A DNA stretch of 64,000 nt from Knoellia sp031844405 (GTDB lineage Bacteria; Actinomycetota; Actinomycetes; Actinomycetales; Dermatophilaceae). A model generated the notes under the pieces. That model saw only the letters and a program-made list of their open reading frames with translations, was not told where the DNA came from and did no database searches. Made by a program: the position numbers and the translations under genes. Shown here piece by piece: positions 34,803 to 41,939 of this stretch. How positions within the stretch are numbered: the first letter of the stretch is position 1; every line of letters starts with the position of its first letter. Location: the NCBI GenBank assembly GCA_031844405.1, contig JAUZVC010000001.1, positions 1,178,001-1,242,000 of the forward strand, written 5' to 3'.

Positions 34803-35929
34803 CCGACACCTCGACGAGCGCGGCCACCGCCTCGCCCCCGACGCCCGACGCGACCACGCTGGTGACGGCACCCGCGGCACCCGCGGCTTCAGCCGGCCCC
34901 GCCGCGACCTCGGCCGCCACCGCCGCACTCGCCCTCAACACCCCGCGCCGCTTCTACCGCGGTGGCGAGCGCATCCTCGCCTTCCGCGGGCTCGACGTCC
35001 CCGCCGACTTCGACGGCTACCGTCCGGAGGACTGGGTCGGCTCCACGGCCCGGCTCTTCGCCGAGGGTGGCGGGGGAGTGACGACCCTCGAGGGTGGCAC
35101 CGAGCTGCCCGACGCCCTCGCGGCCGACGCCGCGGGCTGGTTCGGCGAGGCGCACGTCGCACGCTTCGGCGGCGACCCCAACCTCCTCACCAAGCTCCTC
35201 GACAGCGGCGAGCGGCTCCCGGTGCACTCGCACCCGAGCCGCGAGTTCGCCACGGCCCACCTCGACTGCGACCACGGCAAGACCGAGGCCTGGATCGTTC
35301 TCGTCGCCGAGCCGGGTGCGACGGTGTGGGTCGGCTTCCGCGACGAGCTCTCCGACGACGACCTCGCCACCCTCGTCGATGCGCAGGACGAGAGGCTCCT
35401 CGCCGCGCTCAACCCCATCGAGGTCACTGCCGGTGACGCCGTCCTCGTGCCGGCCGGCCAGCCCCATGCGATCGGCGAGGGTGTCCTCATCCTCGAGCTC
35501 CAGGAGCCGACCGACTTCTCCGTCATGCTCGAGCACGAGCGCTTCGGCCTCGAGCTCGACCACGCCTTCCTCGGCCTCGACCGGCCGCTGGCCCTGCGCA
35601 GCGTCGACCACGGTCCCGTGGGCCGGGAGCGGCTGGCGTCGCTGCGTCGCCGGTGGAGCGACGTCGAGGGCTCCGGTCCGGCCCTCCCCGACGAGGCCAG
35701 CCCCTACTTCTGCGCTGAGGTCGTGCGGCCGGTGACAGGCGACGTCACGGTCGACGCGGCATACGCCGCCACGGTGGTCGTGAGCGGGTCAGGCAGCCTG
35801 ACGACGAGTCAGGGGACGCGCGAGGTGGCCGCCGGGGACGTGCTGCTCGTGCCGCACAGCGCGGGCGACGTCACGGTGGCCGGCGACGTCACGCTCATCC
35901 GCTGCATGCCACCGCGCGTCGACGGTTAG
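34799..35929 (+). CDS. manA: Mannose-6-phosphate isomerase, class I (ManA)-like
   Basis: 376 residues. The enzyme interconverts mannose-6-phosphate and fructose-6-phosphate. Zinc-ligand motifs are visible in LPVHSHPSREFATAH (about residues 140-154) and in the glutamate of KTEAWIVL; PAGQPHAIGEGVLILELQE is the second cupin-half signature. The first 40 residues are an Ala/Thr/Pro-rich extension without a domain. The ATG overlaps the lacI stop (ATGA), so translation is coupled. Together with the secreted GH92 it would take mannose released outside the cell into glycolysis. Confidence 0.88.
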   Translation: MTDTSTSAATASPPTPDATTLVTAPAAPAASAGPAATSAATAALALNTPRRFYRGGERILAFRGLDVPADFDGYRPEDWVGSTARLFAEGGGGVTTLEGGTELPDALAADAAGWFGEAHVARFGGDPNLLTKLLDSGERLPVHSHPSREFATAHLDCDHGKTEAWIVLVAEPGATVWVGFRDELSDDDLATLVDAQDERLLAALNPIEVTAGDAVLVPAGQPHAIGEGVLILELQEPTDFSVMLEHERFGLELDHAFLGLDRPLALRSVDHGPVGRERLASLRRRWSDVEGSGPALPDEASPYFCAEVVRPVTGDVTVDAAYAATVVVSGSGSLTTSQGTREVAAGDVLLVPHSAGDVTVAGDVTLIRCMPPRVDG

Positions 35930-36555
35930 GCGGTCGCTCCAGCGTCCACGCCAGCGGATGCCAGGCGGGGCAGCAGGTGCTCGAGCTGCCCCACCTCCTC
36001 GATGTTGTGACGGACCCAGGCGCGCGCCATGTCGTCGGGGAAGCGGCGCCGCAGGACGACGTTGACCGGTCGCATGACGGCGCTGCGTGCGCCGAGGTCC
36101 ATGACGGAGACGTAGTGCGTGCCCTCGTCGCAGGCCGACCACGTGTGCTCGAGCATGACGACGACGACGCCGGCGATCCGTGTGACGAGCCGGATGCCGG
36201 TCTCGTCGAGCTTCTCGACGCGGTCGACGATGTCGATCCTGTATGCCGGGTCCCCGCCGAACGCCTCGACGATCCGGAAGCGCGCGCCCTCGGCCGCTCC
36301 GCCGCCGGGTGCGGGTCGGGCGAGCTCCCACCGGATGTGGTCGAGCGGGTGCCAGGCGAGGTAGCGCGGGACGGTCTGCCCGCCGTAGGAGAGCGTGCCC
36401 TCGAGGTGGGTGAACCAGTCGAGCAGCATCACCGAGGTCACACCGGCCAGGGGGCGGTGGTCGATGGTGATCCGGCGGCGACCATGGGGGGCTTCGGTGA
36501 GGCGCACCGTCGCCGAGCTCGTGGACCGGAGCGGGTAGAGCACGGGGAGGGTCAT
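35926..36555 (-). CDS. DAPG-hydrolase (PhlG)-like zinc hydrolase
   Basis: 209 residues. The sequence resembles 2,4-diacetylphloroglucinol hydrolases, which cut a carbon-carbon bond: YLAWHPLDHIRWE (about residues 65-77) and RHNIEEVGQLEHLLP (His near 182, Glu near 186) would supply the zinc ligands in the family's H...HxxxE pattern. The natural substrate is unknown. It is divergent from a TetR gene with operator-like palindromes between them, the same arrangement as phlG with phlH. The minus-strand -10 box TACCCT ends 12 nt before the chosen ATG; an ATG 12 nt further upstream would abut the box. Its stop overlaps that of manA by 4 nt. Confidence 0.6.
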   Translation of the reverse strand: MTLPVLYPLRSTSSATVRLTEAPHGRRRITIDHRPLAGVTSVMLLDWFTHLEGTLSYGGQTVPRYLAWHPLDHIRWELARPAPGGGAAEGARFRIVEAFGGDPAYRIDIVDRVEKLDETGIRLVTRIAGVVVVMLEHTWSACDEGTHYVSVMDLGARSAVMRPVNVVLRRRFPDDMARAWVRHNIEEVGQLEHLLPRLASAGVDAGATA

Positions 36556-36567
36556 GACGGGCTCCAT

Positions 36568-36633
36568 AGGGTACGGTGGCGTTTCTTGTCCTTCGACGGT
36601 AGGACCGGTCGGCAAGAAACGCAAGCGTTTCTT
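36568..36633. promoter_or_regulatory. Divergent promoter with TetR operator palindromes
   Basis: The minus-strand -10 box (TACCCT) of the DAPG-hydrolase-like gene is at 36573-36568. Just upstream of it is a half site GCGTTTCTTG (36579-36588), and at 36614-36633 lies a perfect 20-bp palindrome AAGAAACGC-AA-GCGTTTCTT. These A/T-rich repeats in a GC-rich context are typical TetR operators placed to repress both genes. Confidence 0.75.
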
Positions 36634-36661
36634 CGGCGCCCGTGACTCTTCGGGAGGTGGC

Positions 36662-37237
36662 GTGGCGACACGACGACGCGGGGCCGAGCTGGACGACGCC
36701 ATCCGCGCGGCCACACTCGAGATCCTCGGTGCCGGGGGCCCGGCCGCCGTGACGATGGAGGCGGTGGCCGCGGCCGCCCGGACGAGCAAGGCTGTGCTCT
36801 ACCGTCGTTGGCCGGACAGCCGAGCGCTGCTGCGCGACACCCTCGTCGGCATGGCGCGGGCCGCGATCCCGCATGAGGACACCGGCAGCTACCGGGGCGA
36901 CATGCTCGCGGTCCTGCGCGGCTGGGCAGCGCTCTTCACGGGGCCGCAGTCCGCGTTGCTGCGCGGGGTCGTCGCCGCCGCGGTGCAGGACGAGCAGCTG
37001 GCCGAGACGCTGTCGCGTGATCTCATCGGCTACCGCAAGGCGCAGATGGCCGAGCTGCTCGAGCGTGGAGTCGAGCGCGGCGATGTGCGCGCCGACGTGC
37101 CGGTCCACATCGCTCGCGAGCTGGGGCAGAGCGTGCTGTGGCACCGGCTCCTCGTCAGCGGCGACCCCATCGACGACGACCTCGTGGTCGAGCTCGTCGA
37201 CGAGGTGCTCGTCCCCTTCGTTGCGCCGCGCGCCTGA
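36662..37237 (+). CDS. TetR-family transcriptional repressor
   Basis: 191 residues. The N-terminal helix-turn-helix is AATLEILGAGGPAAVTMEAV, then AAAARTSKAVLYRRWP, followed by an alpha-helical ligand domain. The start is the GTG at 36662, 4 nt after GGGAGG; the frame is open upstream, but that part is the operator region. It should bind the palindrome at 36614-36633, repressing itself and the divergent DAPG-hydrolase-like gene until an aromatic ligand binds. Confidence 0.88.
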   Translation: MATRRRGAELDDAIRAATLEILGAGGPAAVTMEAVAAAARTSKAVLYRRWPDSRALLRDTLVGMARAAIPHEDTGSYRGDMLAVLRGWAALFTGPQSALLRGVVAAAVQDEQLAETLSRDLIGYRKAQMAELLERGVERGDVRADVPVHIARELGQSVLWHRLLVSGDPIDDDLVVELVDEVLVPFVAPRA

Positions 37238-37244
37238 CCGGGAG

Positions 37245-37466
37245 CTAGGCCTCGGCGACGACGGCGAACGTCTCGCCGGCGTAGGTCACCGTGTCGCCCG
37301 GGCGCACCTGGCGACCGCGCCGGGTGTCGACCTCGCCGTTGACCTCGACCTCGCCTGCCTCGATGACGGCCCGGGCGTCGGCGCCGTCCTCGACGACGGA
37401 GGCGAACTTGAGGAGCTGGCCGAGGCGGATGCTCTCGCCGGCGATGGGGATCTCGGTGGTGCTCAC
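37245..37466 (-). CDS. Small S4-domain RNA-binding protein
   Basis: 73 residues, essentially a single S4 domain: IRLGQLLKFASVVEDGADARAV, then VEVNGEVDTRRGRQVRPGDTV. It resembles the YaaA/RlbA-type ribosome-associated S4 proteins. The start is a GTG (37466). It converges on the tetR gene with 7 nt between stops and is divergent from the racemase gene. Confidence 0.85.
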   Translation of the reverse strand: MSTTEIPIAGESIRLGQLLKFASVVEDGADARAVIEAGEVEVNGEVDTRRGRQVRPGDTVTYAGETFAVVAEA

Positions 37467-37497
37467 TCGCCAAGGATAGGCGTGCAGGCCCGTGGCC

Positions 37498-37503
37498 TAG
37501 GGT
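37498..37503 (+). promoter_or_regulatory. -10 box of the racemase gene, leaderless start
   Basis: TAGGGT is followed by 7 nt and then ATG (37511). The spacing argues for 37511 rather than the GTG at 37502, which lies inside the box. Confidence 0.6.
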
Positions 37504-37510
37504 GCGACGC

Positions 37511-38200
37511 ATGCGCATGCTGGGTGTCCTCGGCGGGATGAGCTGGACGAGCACGGAGAGCTACTACCGGATGCTCAACCGTGGCATCGCGGAACGGCTC
37601 GGCGGCCTGCACTCCGCGCGGCTGCTCGTGCACAGCGTCGACTTCGCACCCGTCGCGCAGGCCCAGCACGACGGTGACTGGGACGCGACCCTCACAACCC
37701 TCGCCGAGGCGGCCCGCGGCCTCGAGGCGGGCGGGGCGGAGGCGCTGCTGCTCGCGACCAACACGATGCACAAGGTGGCCGGCGAGCTCGAGCAGGCCTG
37801 CGGCATACCGCTGCTCCACATCGCCGACGCGACCGCGGACGCCATCGCCGCCGACGGCCTGGAGCGGGTCGGCCTGTTGGCCACGGCCTTCACGATGGAG
37901 CAGGACTTCTACACCGGCCGCCTCGAGGGCCGAGGGCTCGACGTCCTCGTGCCGGACGAGCAGCAGCGCGCCGAGGTGCACCGGATCATCTACGACGAGC
38001 TCTGCCTCGACGTCGTGCGCGACGACTCGCGCGAGACCTACCGCGAGGTCATCGCCTCGCTCGTGCAGCGTGGCGCCCAGGCGGTCATCCTCGGCTGCAC
38101 CGAGATCTCGCTGCTCGTCGGCGCGGACGACAGTGCGGTGCCGCTCTATGACACGACCGCGATCCACGCCGCGGCGGGCGTGGACTTCCTGCTCTCGTGA
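37511..38200 (+). CDS. Amino acid racemase of the aspartate/glutamate racemase family (YgeA-like)
   Basis: 229 residues. The start RMLGVLGGMSWTSTESYYRMLN is typical of YgeA-like enzymes. The two active-site positions are Thr83 in ATNTMH and Cys196 in GCTEI; E. coli YgeA, a broad-specificity amino acid racemase, has Thr83 and Cys197. Canonical aspartate racemases have two Cys. So a PLP-independent racemase of broad or unusual specificity is likely. The gene is followed by three hairpins before the convergent whiB gene. Confidence 0.87.
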   Translation: MRMLGVLGGMSWTSTESYYRMLNRGIAERLGGLHSARLLVHSVDFAPVAQAQHDGDWDATLTTLAEAARGLEAGGAEALLLATNTMHKVAGELEQACGIPLLHIADATADAIAADGLERVGLLATAFTMEQDFYTGRLEGRGLDVLVPDEQQRAEVHRIIYDELCLDVVRDDSRETYREVIASLVQRGAQAVILGCTEISLLVGADDSAVPLYDTTAIHAAAGVDFLLS

Positions 38201-38237
38201 CGCTCCGGCACCGGCACCGGCACCGGCCCCGGACGCA

Positions 38238-38269
38238 CCGAGGCCCCGTCCGCACGGACGGGGCCTCGG
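38238..38269. terminator. Hairpin 1 after the racemase gene
   Basis: A 15-bp GC-rich stem (38238-38252 with 38255-38269) with a minimal loop, 37 nt after the stop. A GGCACC-type triplet repeat precedes it (about 38205-38226). Confidence 0.75.
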
Positions 38270-38284
38270 GCTCGGGCTGCGCGA

Positions 38285-38321
38285 GTGGCTGGGACATCAC
38301 ACCCTGATCCGTCCCAGCCAC
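38285..38321. terminator. Hairpin 2, racemase/whiB intergenic
   Basis: GTGGCTGGGAC pairs with GTCCCAGCCAC (11 bp) around a 15-nt loop. Confidence 0.6.
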
Positions 38322-38339
38322 CCGGCCCGTGTGCCGGAT

Positions 38340-38369
38340 GGTTGGGAGTGTCCCTGGTCACTCCCAGCC
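38340..38369. terminator. Hairpin 3, racemase/whiB intergenic
   Basis: GGTTGGGAGTG pairs with CACTCCCAGCC (11 bp, one G-T) around an 8-nt loop. Its arms are related in sequence to those of hairpin 2 (both contain a GGCTGGGA-like arm). Confidence 0.6.
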
Positions 38370-38402
38370 ACCCGGCGGTTCGATCACTCGCGGCGAGGGC
38401 GG

Positions 38403-38690
38403 TCAGCTCGCGAGCTCACGTTGGTTGAGGATGCGGATCCGCTCGTCCTCGGTCATGCCGCCCCAGACCCCGTAGGGCTCGCGCGAGGCGAGGGCGTGCT
38501 CGCGGCACCGGCGCAGCACCGGGCACGAGTCGCACACCGCCTTGGCGCGGTCGTCACGGCTGCGCCGCTGGTTGCCGCGCTCGCCTTCGGGGTGGAAGAA
38601 GACCTCGGGGCTCACCTGACGGCAGTGACCTTCGAACTGCCACTCCCAGACGTCGAGAGTCGGCTTGGGAAGTCGTGCGATGTCGGTCAT
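38403..38690 (-). CDS. whiB3: WhiB-family iron-sulfur regulator, WhiB3-type
   Basis: 95 residues. The four cluster-binding cysteines are Cys23, Cys53, Cys56 and Cys62 (C-x29-C-x2-C-x5-C). EPYGVWGGMTEDER is the turn that contacts sigma factor. The stretches LPKP, WEWQFEGHC and FFHPEGERG match WhiB3, and in mycobacteria whiB3 also lies between groEL1 and guaB2. WhiB3 senses redox state and NO and controls lipid metabolism. The ATG at 38690 follows AGGAGGGG on its strand. An A/T-richer stretch (38766-38820) upstream is the likely promoter, giving a leader of about 65 nt or more. Confidence 0.9.
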   Translation of the reverse strand: MTDIARLPKPTLDVWEWQFEGHCRQVSPEVFFHPEGERGNQRRSRDDRAKAVCDSCPVLRRCREHALASREPYGVWGGMTEDERIRILNQRELAS

Positions 38691-38935
38691 GTCCCCTCCT
38701 GTCCATCGTCGCCGCCGAGCCGGCGACCTGGTCGTCTCCACACCCCTCGTGGGCAGTGTCAGGCTAGGAACGACAAGGCAAGACGAGGGTCTGGCCCGAG
38801 TAAGAATTTGGCAAAGTCCGCCACCCGGACGTGACCTCGCAGGTCAGTCGTCGCCAACGCGGTGCCGCCCCCGTCGTGTTCTGCAGCGCGAGGCACGTGA
38901 CCGGGCGCCGGTTCGGAGCCCCGCCCGGCCTGCCC

Positions 38936-38941
38936 TAGACT
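38936..38941 (+). promoter_or_regulatory. -10 box of guaB, leaderless start
   Basis: TAGACT is followed by 6 nt and then ATG (38948). Confidence 0.6.
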
Positions 38942-38947
38942 TGGTGG

Positions 38948-40564
38948 ATGAGCCTTGGTGTCGACCGCCCCACCCACCTCGAGGCCGAGCCCGCCGTTCC
39001 GGCGCCGGCGCCCACCCCTTCCCCGTCGCCCTCGGTGACGGCTCCCGCGGAGGCCGCGCAGCCGGCGCTCCCGGCCCCCTTCGCCCAGCTGGGTCTCACC
39101 TACGACGACGTGCTGCTCCAGCCCGGCGAGACCGACGTCATCCCGAGCGAGGTCGACACGACCTCGCGCCTCACCCGCGAGATCAGCCTGCGGGTGCCGC
39201 TCGTCTCGGCGGCCATGGACACCGTCACCGAGGCACGCATGGCGATCGCGATGGCCCGCCAGGGCGGCCTCGGGATCCTGCACCGCAACCTCTCGATCGA
39301 GGACCAGGCCTACCAGGTCGACCTCGTCAAGCGCACCCAGACCGGTCGCATCTCCAACCCCGTGACGATCGGGCCCGACGCCACCCTCGAGGAGCTCGAC
39401 GAGCGGTGCGGCCGCTACCGCGTCTCCGGCCTGCCGGTCGTCGACCCCGAGATGCACCTCCTCGGCATCGTCACCAACCGCGACCTCCGCTTCACGCCGG
39501 TCGCCGAGTGGGCCACGACGCTCGTGCGCGACGTCATGACCCACCAGCCGCTCATCACCGGCTCCGAGGACATCAGCTCCGAGGAGGCGACGAGCCTGCT
39601 GCGCCAGCACAAGCGCGAGCGGCTGCCGCTCGTCGACGCGCAGGGCCGCCTCACCGGCCTCATCACCGTCAAGGACTTCGTCAAGTCCGAGCAGTACCCC
39701 CACGCGAGCAAGGACGCCTCGGGCCGCCTGCTCGTCGGTGCCGCCATCGGCTACTTCGGCGACGCGTGGGAGCGCGCCACCACCCTCGTCGACGCGGGTG
39801 TCGACGTCCTCGTCCCCGACGTCGCCAACGGCCACGCCCGCCTCATGCTCGACATGATCCGCCGGCTCAAGAGCGACCCGGCGACCCGCCACGTGCAGGT
39901 CCTCGCCGGCAACGTCGCCACCCGCGAGGGCGCGCAGGCGCTCGTCGACGCGGGCGCCGACGGCGTCAAGGTCGGCGTCGGCCCGGGGTCGATCTGCACG
40001 ACCCGCGTCGTCGCCGGCGTCGGTGTCCCACAGGTCACCGCGATCTACGAGGCGTCCCTCGCCTGCCGTCCCGCGGGCGTCCCGATCGTGGGCGACGGCG
40101 GCCTCCAGCACTCCGGCGACATCGCCAAGGCCCTCGTCGCCGGCGCCGACACCGTGATGATCGGGTCGCTCTTCGGCGGCTGCGAGGAGTCCCCGGGTGA
40201 GCTCGTCTTCGTCGGGGGCAAGCAGTTCAAGGTCTACCGGGGCATGGGCTCGCTCGGCGCGATGGCCTCGCGCGGCAAGAAGTCCTACTCCAAGGACCGC
40301 TACTTCCAGGCCGACGTCGTCAGCGACGACGAGCTCGTGCCCGAGGGCATCGAGGGGCGCGTGCCGTTCCGCGGTCCGCTCGGCGCCGTCGTCCACCAGC
40401 TCACCGGCGGCCTGCACCAGTCGATGTTCTACGTCGGGGCGCGCACCATCCCCGAGCTCAAGGAGCGCGGCCGCTTCGTGCGCATCACGACGGCGGGCCT
40501 CAAGGAGAGCCACCCGCACGACATCGCCGGCATCGTCGAGGCGCCGAACTACTCCTCGCGCTGA
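38948..40564 (+). CDS. guaB: IMP dehydrogenase (GuaB)
   Basis: 538 residues. It oxidises IMP to XMP with NAD+, the controlling step of GMP synthesis. After a Pro/Ala-rich 45-residue extension the barrel begins LTYDDVLLQPGETDVIPSEV. Two CBS domains lie at about 145-260. The active-site loop GVGPGSICTTR has the nucleophile Cys350, and the flap contains GMGSLGAMASRG. guaB3 and guaA lie further along on the same strand but have their own promoters. Confidence 0.97.
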   Translation: MSLGVDRPTHLEAEPAVPAPAPTPSPSPSVTAPAEAAQPALPAPFAQLGLTYDDVLLQPGETDVIPSEVDTTSRLTREISLRVPLVSAAMDTVTEARMAIAMARQGGLGILHRNLSIEDQAYQVDLVKRTQTGRISNPVTIGPDATLEELDERCGRYRVSGLPVVDPEMHLLGIVTNRDLRFTPVAEWATTLVRDVMTHQPLITGSEDISSEEATSLLRQHKRERLPLVDAQGRLTGLITVKDFVKSEQYPHASKDASGRLLVGAAIGYFGDAWERATTLVDAGVDVLVPDVANGHARLMLDMIRRLKSDPATRHVQVLAGNVATREGAQALVDAGADGVKVGVGPGSICTTRVVAGVGVPQVTAIYEASLACRPAGVPIVGDGGLQHSGDIAKALVAGADTVMIGSLFGGCEESPGELVFVGGKQFKVYRGMGSLGAMASRGKKSYSKDRYFQADVVSDDELVPEGIEGRVPFRGPLGAVVHQLTGGLHQSMFYVGARTIPELKERGRFVRITTAGLKESHPHDIAGIVEAPNYSSR

Positions 40565-40612
40565 CGTCCCTGCGTCACACTGGTGCGACCAGTGGACGCC
40601 GGGAGGGGCGCG

Positions 40613-40771
40613 ATGACCGACAGCCAGAAGGACCTCGAGCAGCGGGTCCACGTCGACCTGCCGCGCGTTCGACCCGAGGAGATGGTGGTCTCGGTCGAGA
40701 CGACGCTCCCGCCGGACCCCACGGGCGGCCAGGACGTCGACACCGAGTTCATGATCCGTCACTTCGGCTGA
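40613..40771 (+). CDS. Small acidic protein of unknown function
   Basis: 52 residues from ATG 40613, with ribosome site GGGAGGG (40601-40607) 5 nt upstream. Highly charged and soluble-looking (DSQKDLEQRVHVDLPRVRPEE), ending FMIRHFG. No family recognised. It follows guaB by 48 nt and may be co-transcribed with it. The good ribosome site and typical codon use support it. Confidence 0.6.
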   Translation: MTDSQKDLEQRVHVDLPRVRPEEMVVSVETTLPPDPTGGQDVDTEFMIRHFG

Positions 40772-40790
40772 CGGCTGCCCCGGCGACGCC

Positions 40791-41822
40791 TCAGGTGAGG
40801 CAGTCCCGCCACGAGGCGAGCGCGAGCCCACCGTCGGCGGTGCGGTCCACCGATGTCGTGGCGAGCATGGCGTGCCCGATGGCCCGCGTGAGGCACTCGG
40901 CCGCGACCGCCTGCACCCGCACGAGGTCGAGCTCGTCGGGCGCCTCGACGTCGCCGGTGGCGAGCGCGAACACCGCATCCCCGTCGTATGCCGTGTGCAC
41001 CGGTGAGAGGGCCCGCGCGAGTCCGTCGTGGCTCACCTCGGCGAGCTTGCGGCACTGCACCTTGGTGAGGGCGGCGTCGGTCGCGACGACGGCGAGGGTC
41101 GTCGCGGTGCCGGCGCGCAGCTCGTCCATCGCCGCGGCCTGCTCCTCCCACCACGACCGGACCGCGGCGGGGTCGGGCGCGGGCACGTCGGCGAACTCGC
41201 CCTCGAGGCCGGAGCGGACGGCATACAGGCTTCCGTCGGGAGCGCAGGGTGAGCCCATCGCGTTGACGACGACGAGCGCGCCCACGGTGACGCCGTCGAC
41301 GACGGCGCTCGCCGTGCCGACGCCGCCGCGCAGGCCACCGGACCGCGCACCGGTCGCGGCGCCGACCGCGCCCTGCTCGACGACACCGTCGCGGGCCTCG
41401 CGCCAGGCCCGGGCACCATCCGCGGCGGTCGGCGCGTTCTCGAAGACACCGCCGCGGCCGAGGTCGAAGACGACCGCGGCGGGGACGATCGGGACCACCT
41501 GCGCGGGTTCGCCGACCGGCCAGCCCAGCCCGGCGGCATACGCCTCCTTCATCACGCCGTCGGCGGTGGCGAGGCCGAAGGCGCTGCCACCCGAGAGGAC
41601 GACGGCGTCCACGCGGTCGACCGAGCACGTGGGGGAGAGGAGGTCGGTCTCACGTGTGCCGGGCGCGCCGCCTCTGACGTCGACGCCGCCGACCGTGCCC
41701 TCGGGTGGGACGACGACCGTGACCCCGCTGAGCCAGCCCTGCTCGTCCCGGGTGACCTGACCGACCCTCAGGCCGGCGACGTCGGTGATGGCGTTGAGCG
41801 GTCCGGGGCGTGGTGCGTCCAT
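40791..41822 (-). CDS. P1-family (DmpA-type) aminopeptidase / D-esterase
   Basis: 343 residues. P1 peptidases are self-cleaving N-terminal nucleophile enzymes that release N-terminal amino acids. The start NAITDVAGLRVGQVT, the oxyanion region VLSGGSAFGLATADGV and the cleavage region GGVGTASAVVDGV (Gly-Thr/Ser near residue 167) are typical. The nucleophile would be Thr rather than the commoner Ser. The ATG at 41822 is preferred to an in-frame upstream start that would run into the inverted repeat at 41852-41915. Confidence 0.85.
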   Translation of the reverse strand: MDAPRPGPLNAITDVAGLRVGQVTRDEQGWLSGVTVVVPPEGTVGGVDVRGGAPGTRETDLLSPTCSVDRVDAVVLSGGSAFGLATADGVMKEAYAAGLGWPVGEPAQVVPIVPAAVVFDLGRGGVFENAPTAADGARAWREARDGVVEQGAVGAATGARSGGLRGGVGTASAVVDGVTVGALVVVNAMGSPCAPDGSLYAVRSGLEGEFADVPAPDPAAVRSWWEEQAAAMDELRAGTATTLAVVATDAALTKVQCRKLAEVSHDGLARALSPVHTAYDGDAVFALATGDVEAPDELDLVRVQAVAAECLTRAIGHAMLATTSVDRTADGGLALASWRDCLT

Positions 41823-41851
41823 GCGCCCAGCATGCCGACCCCAGAACGACA

Positions 41852-41915
41852 TATTGCCAGTTGTGGCGCCCGAGTCGGCGGCGAGCCGACCCGGAACGGG
41901 CCACAACTGGCAATA
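41852..41915. repeat. Long inverted repeat with unusual A/T-rich arms
   Basis: A perfect 16-bp inverted repeat (41852-41867 with 41900-41915; arm TATTGCCAGTTGTGGC). Within its 32-nt loop GTCGGC/GCCGAC form a second, inner stem. It lies between the stop of the MFS gene (41940) and the start of the P1 peptidase gene (41822), both on the minus strand. It could be the MFS terminator or a regulatory or mobile repeat; arm composition is unlike that of the other terminators here. Confidence 0.7.
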
Positions 41916-41939
41916 GGTCGAGCGAAGGTGGGTCTGGCG

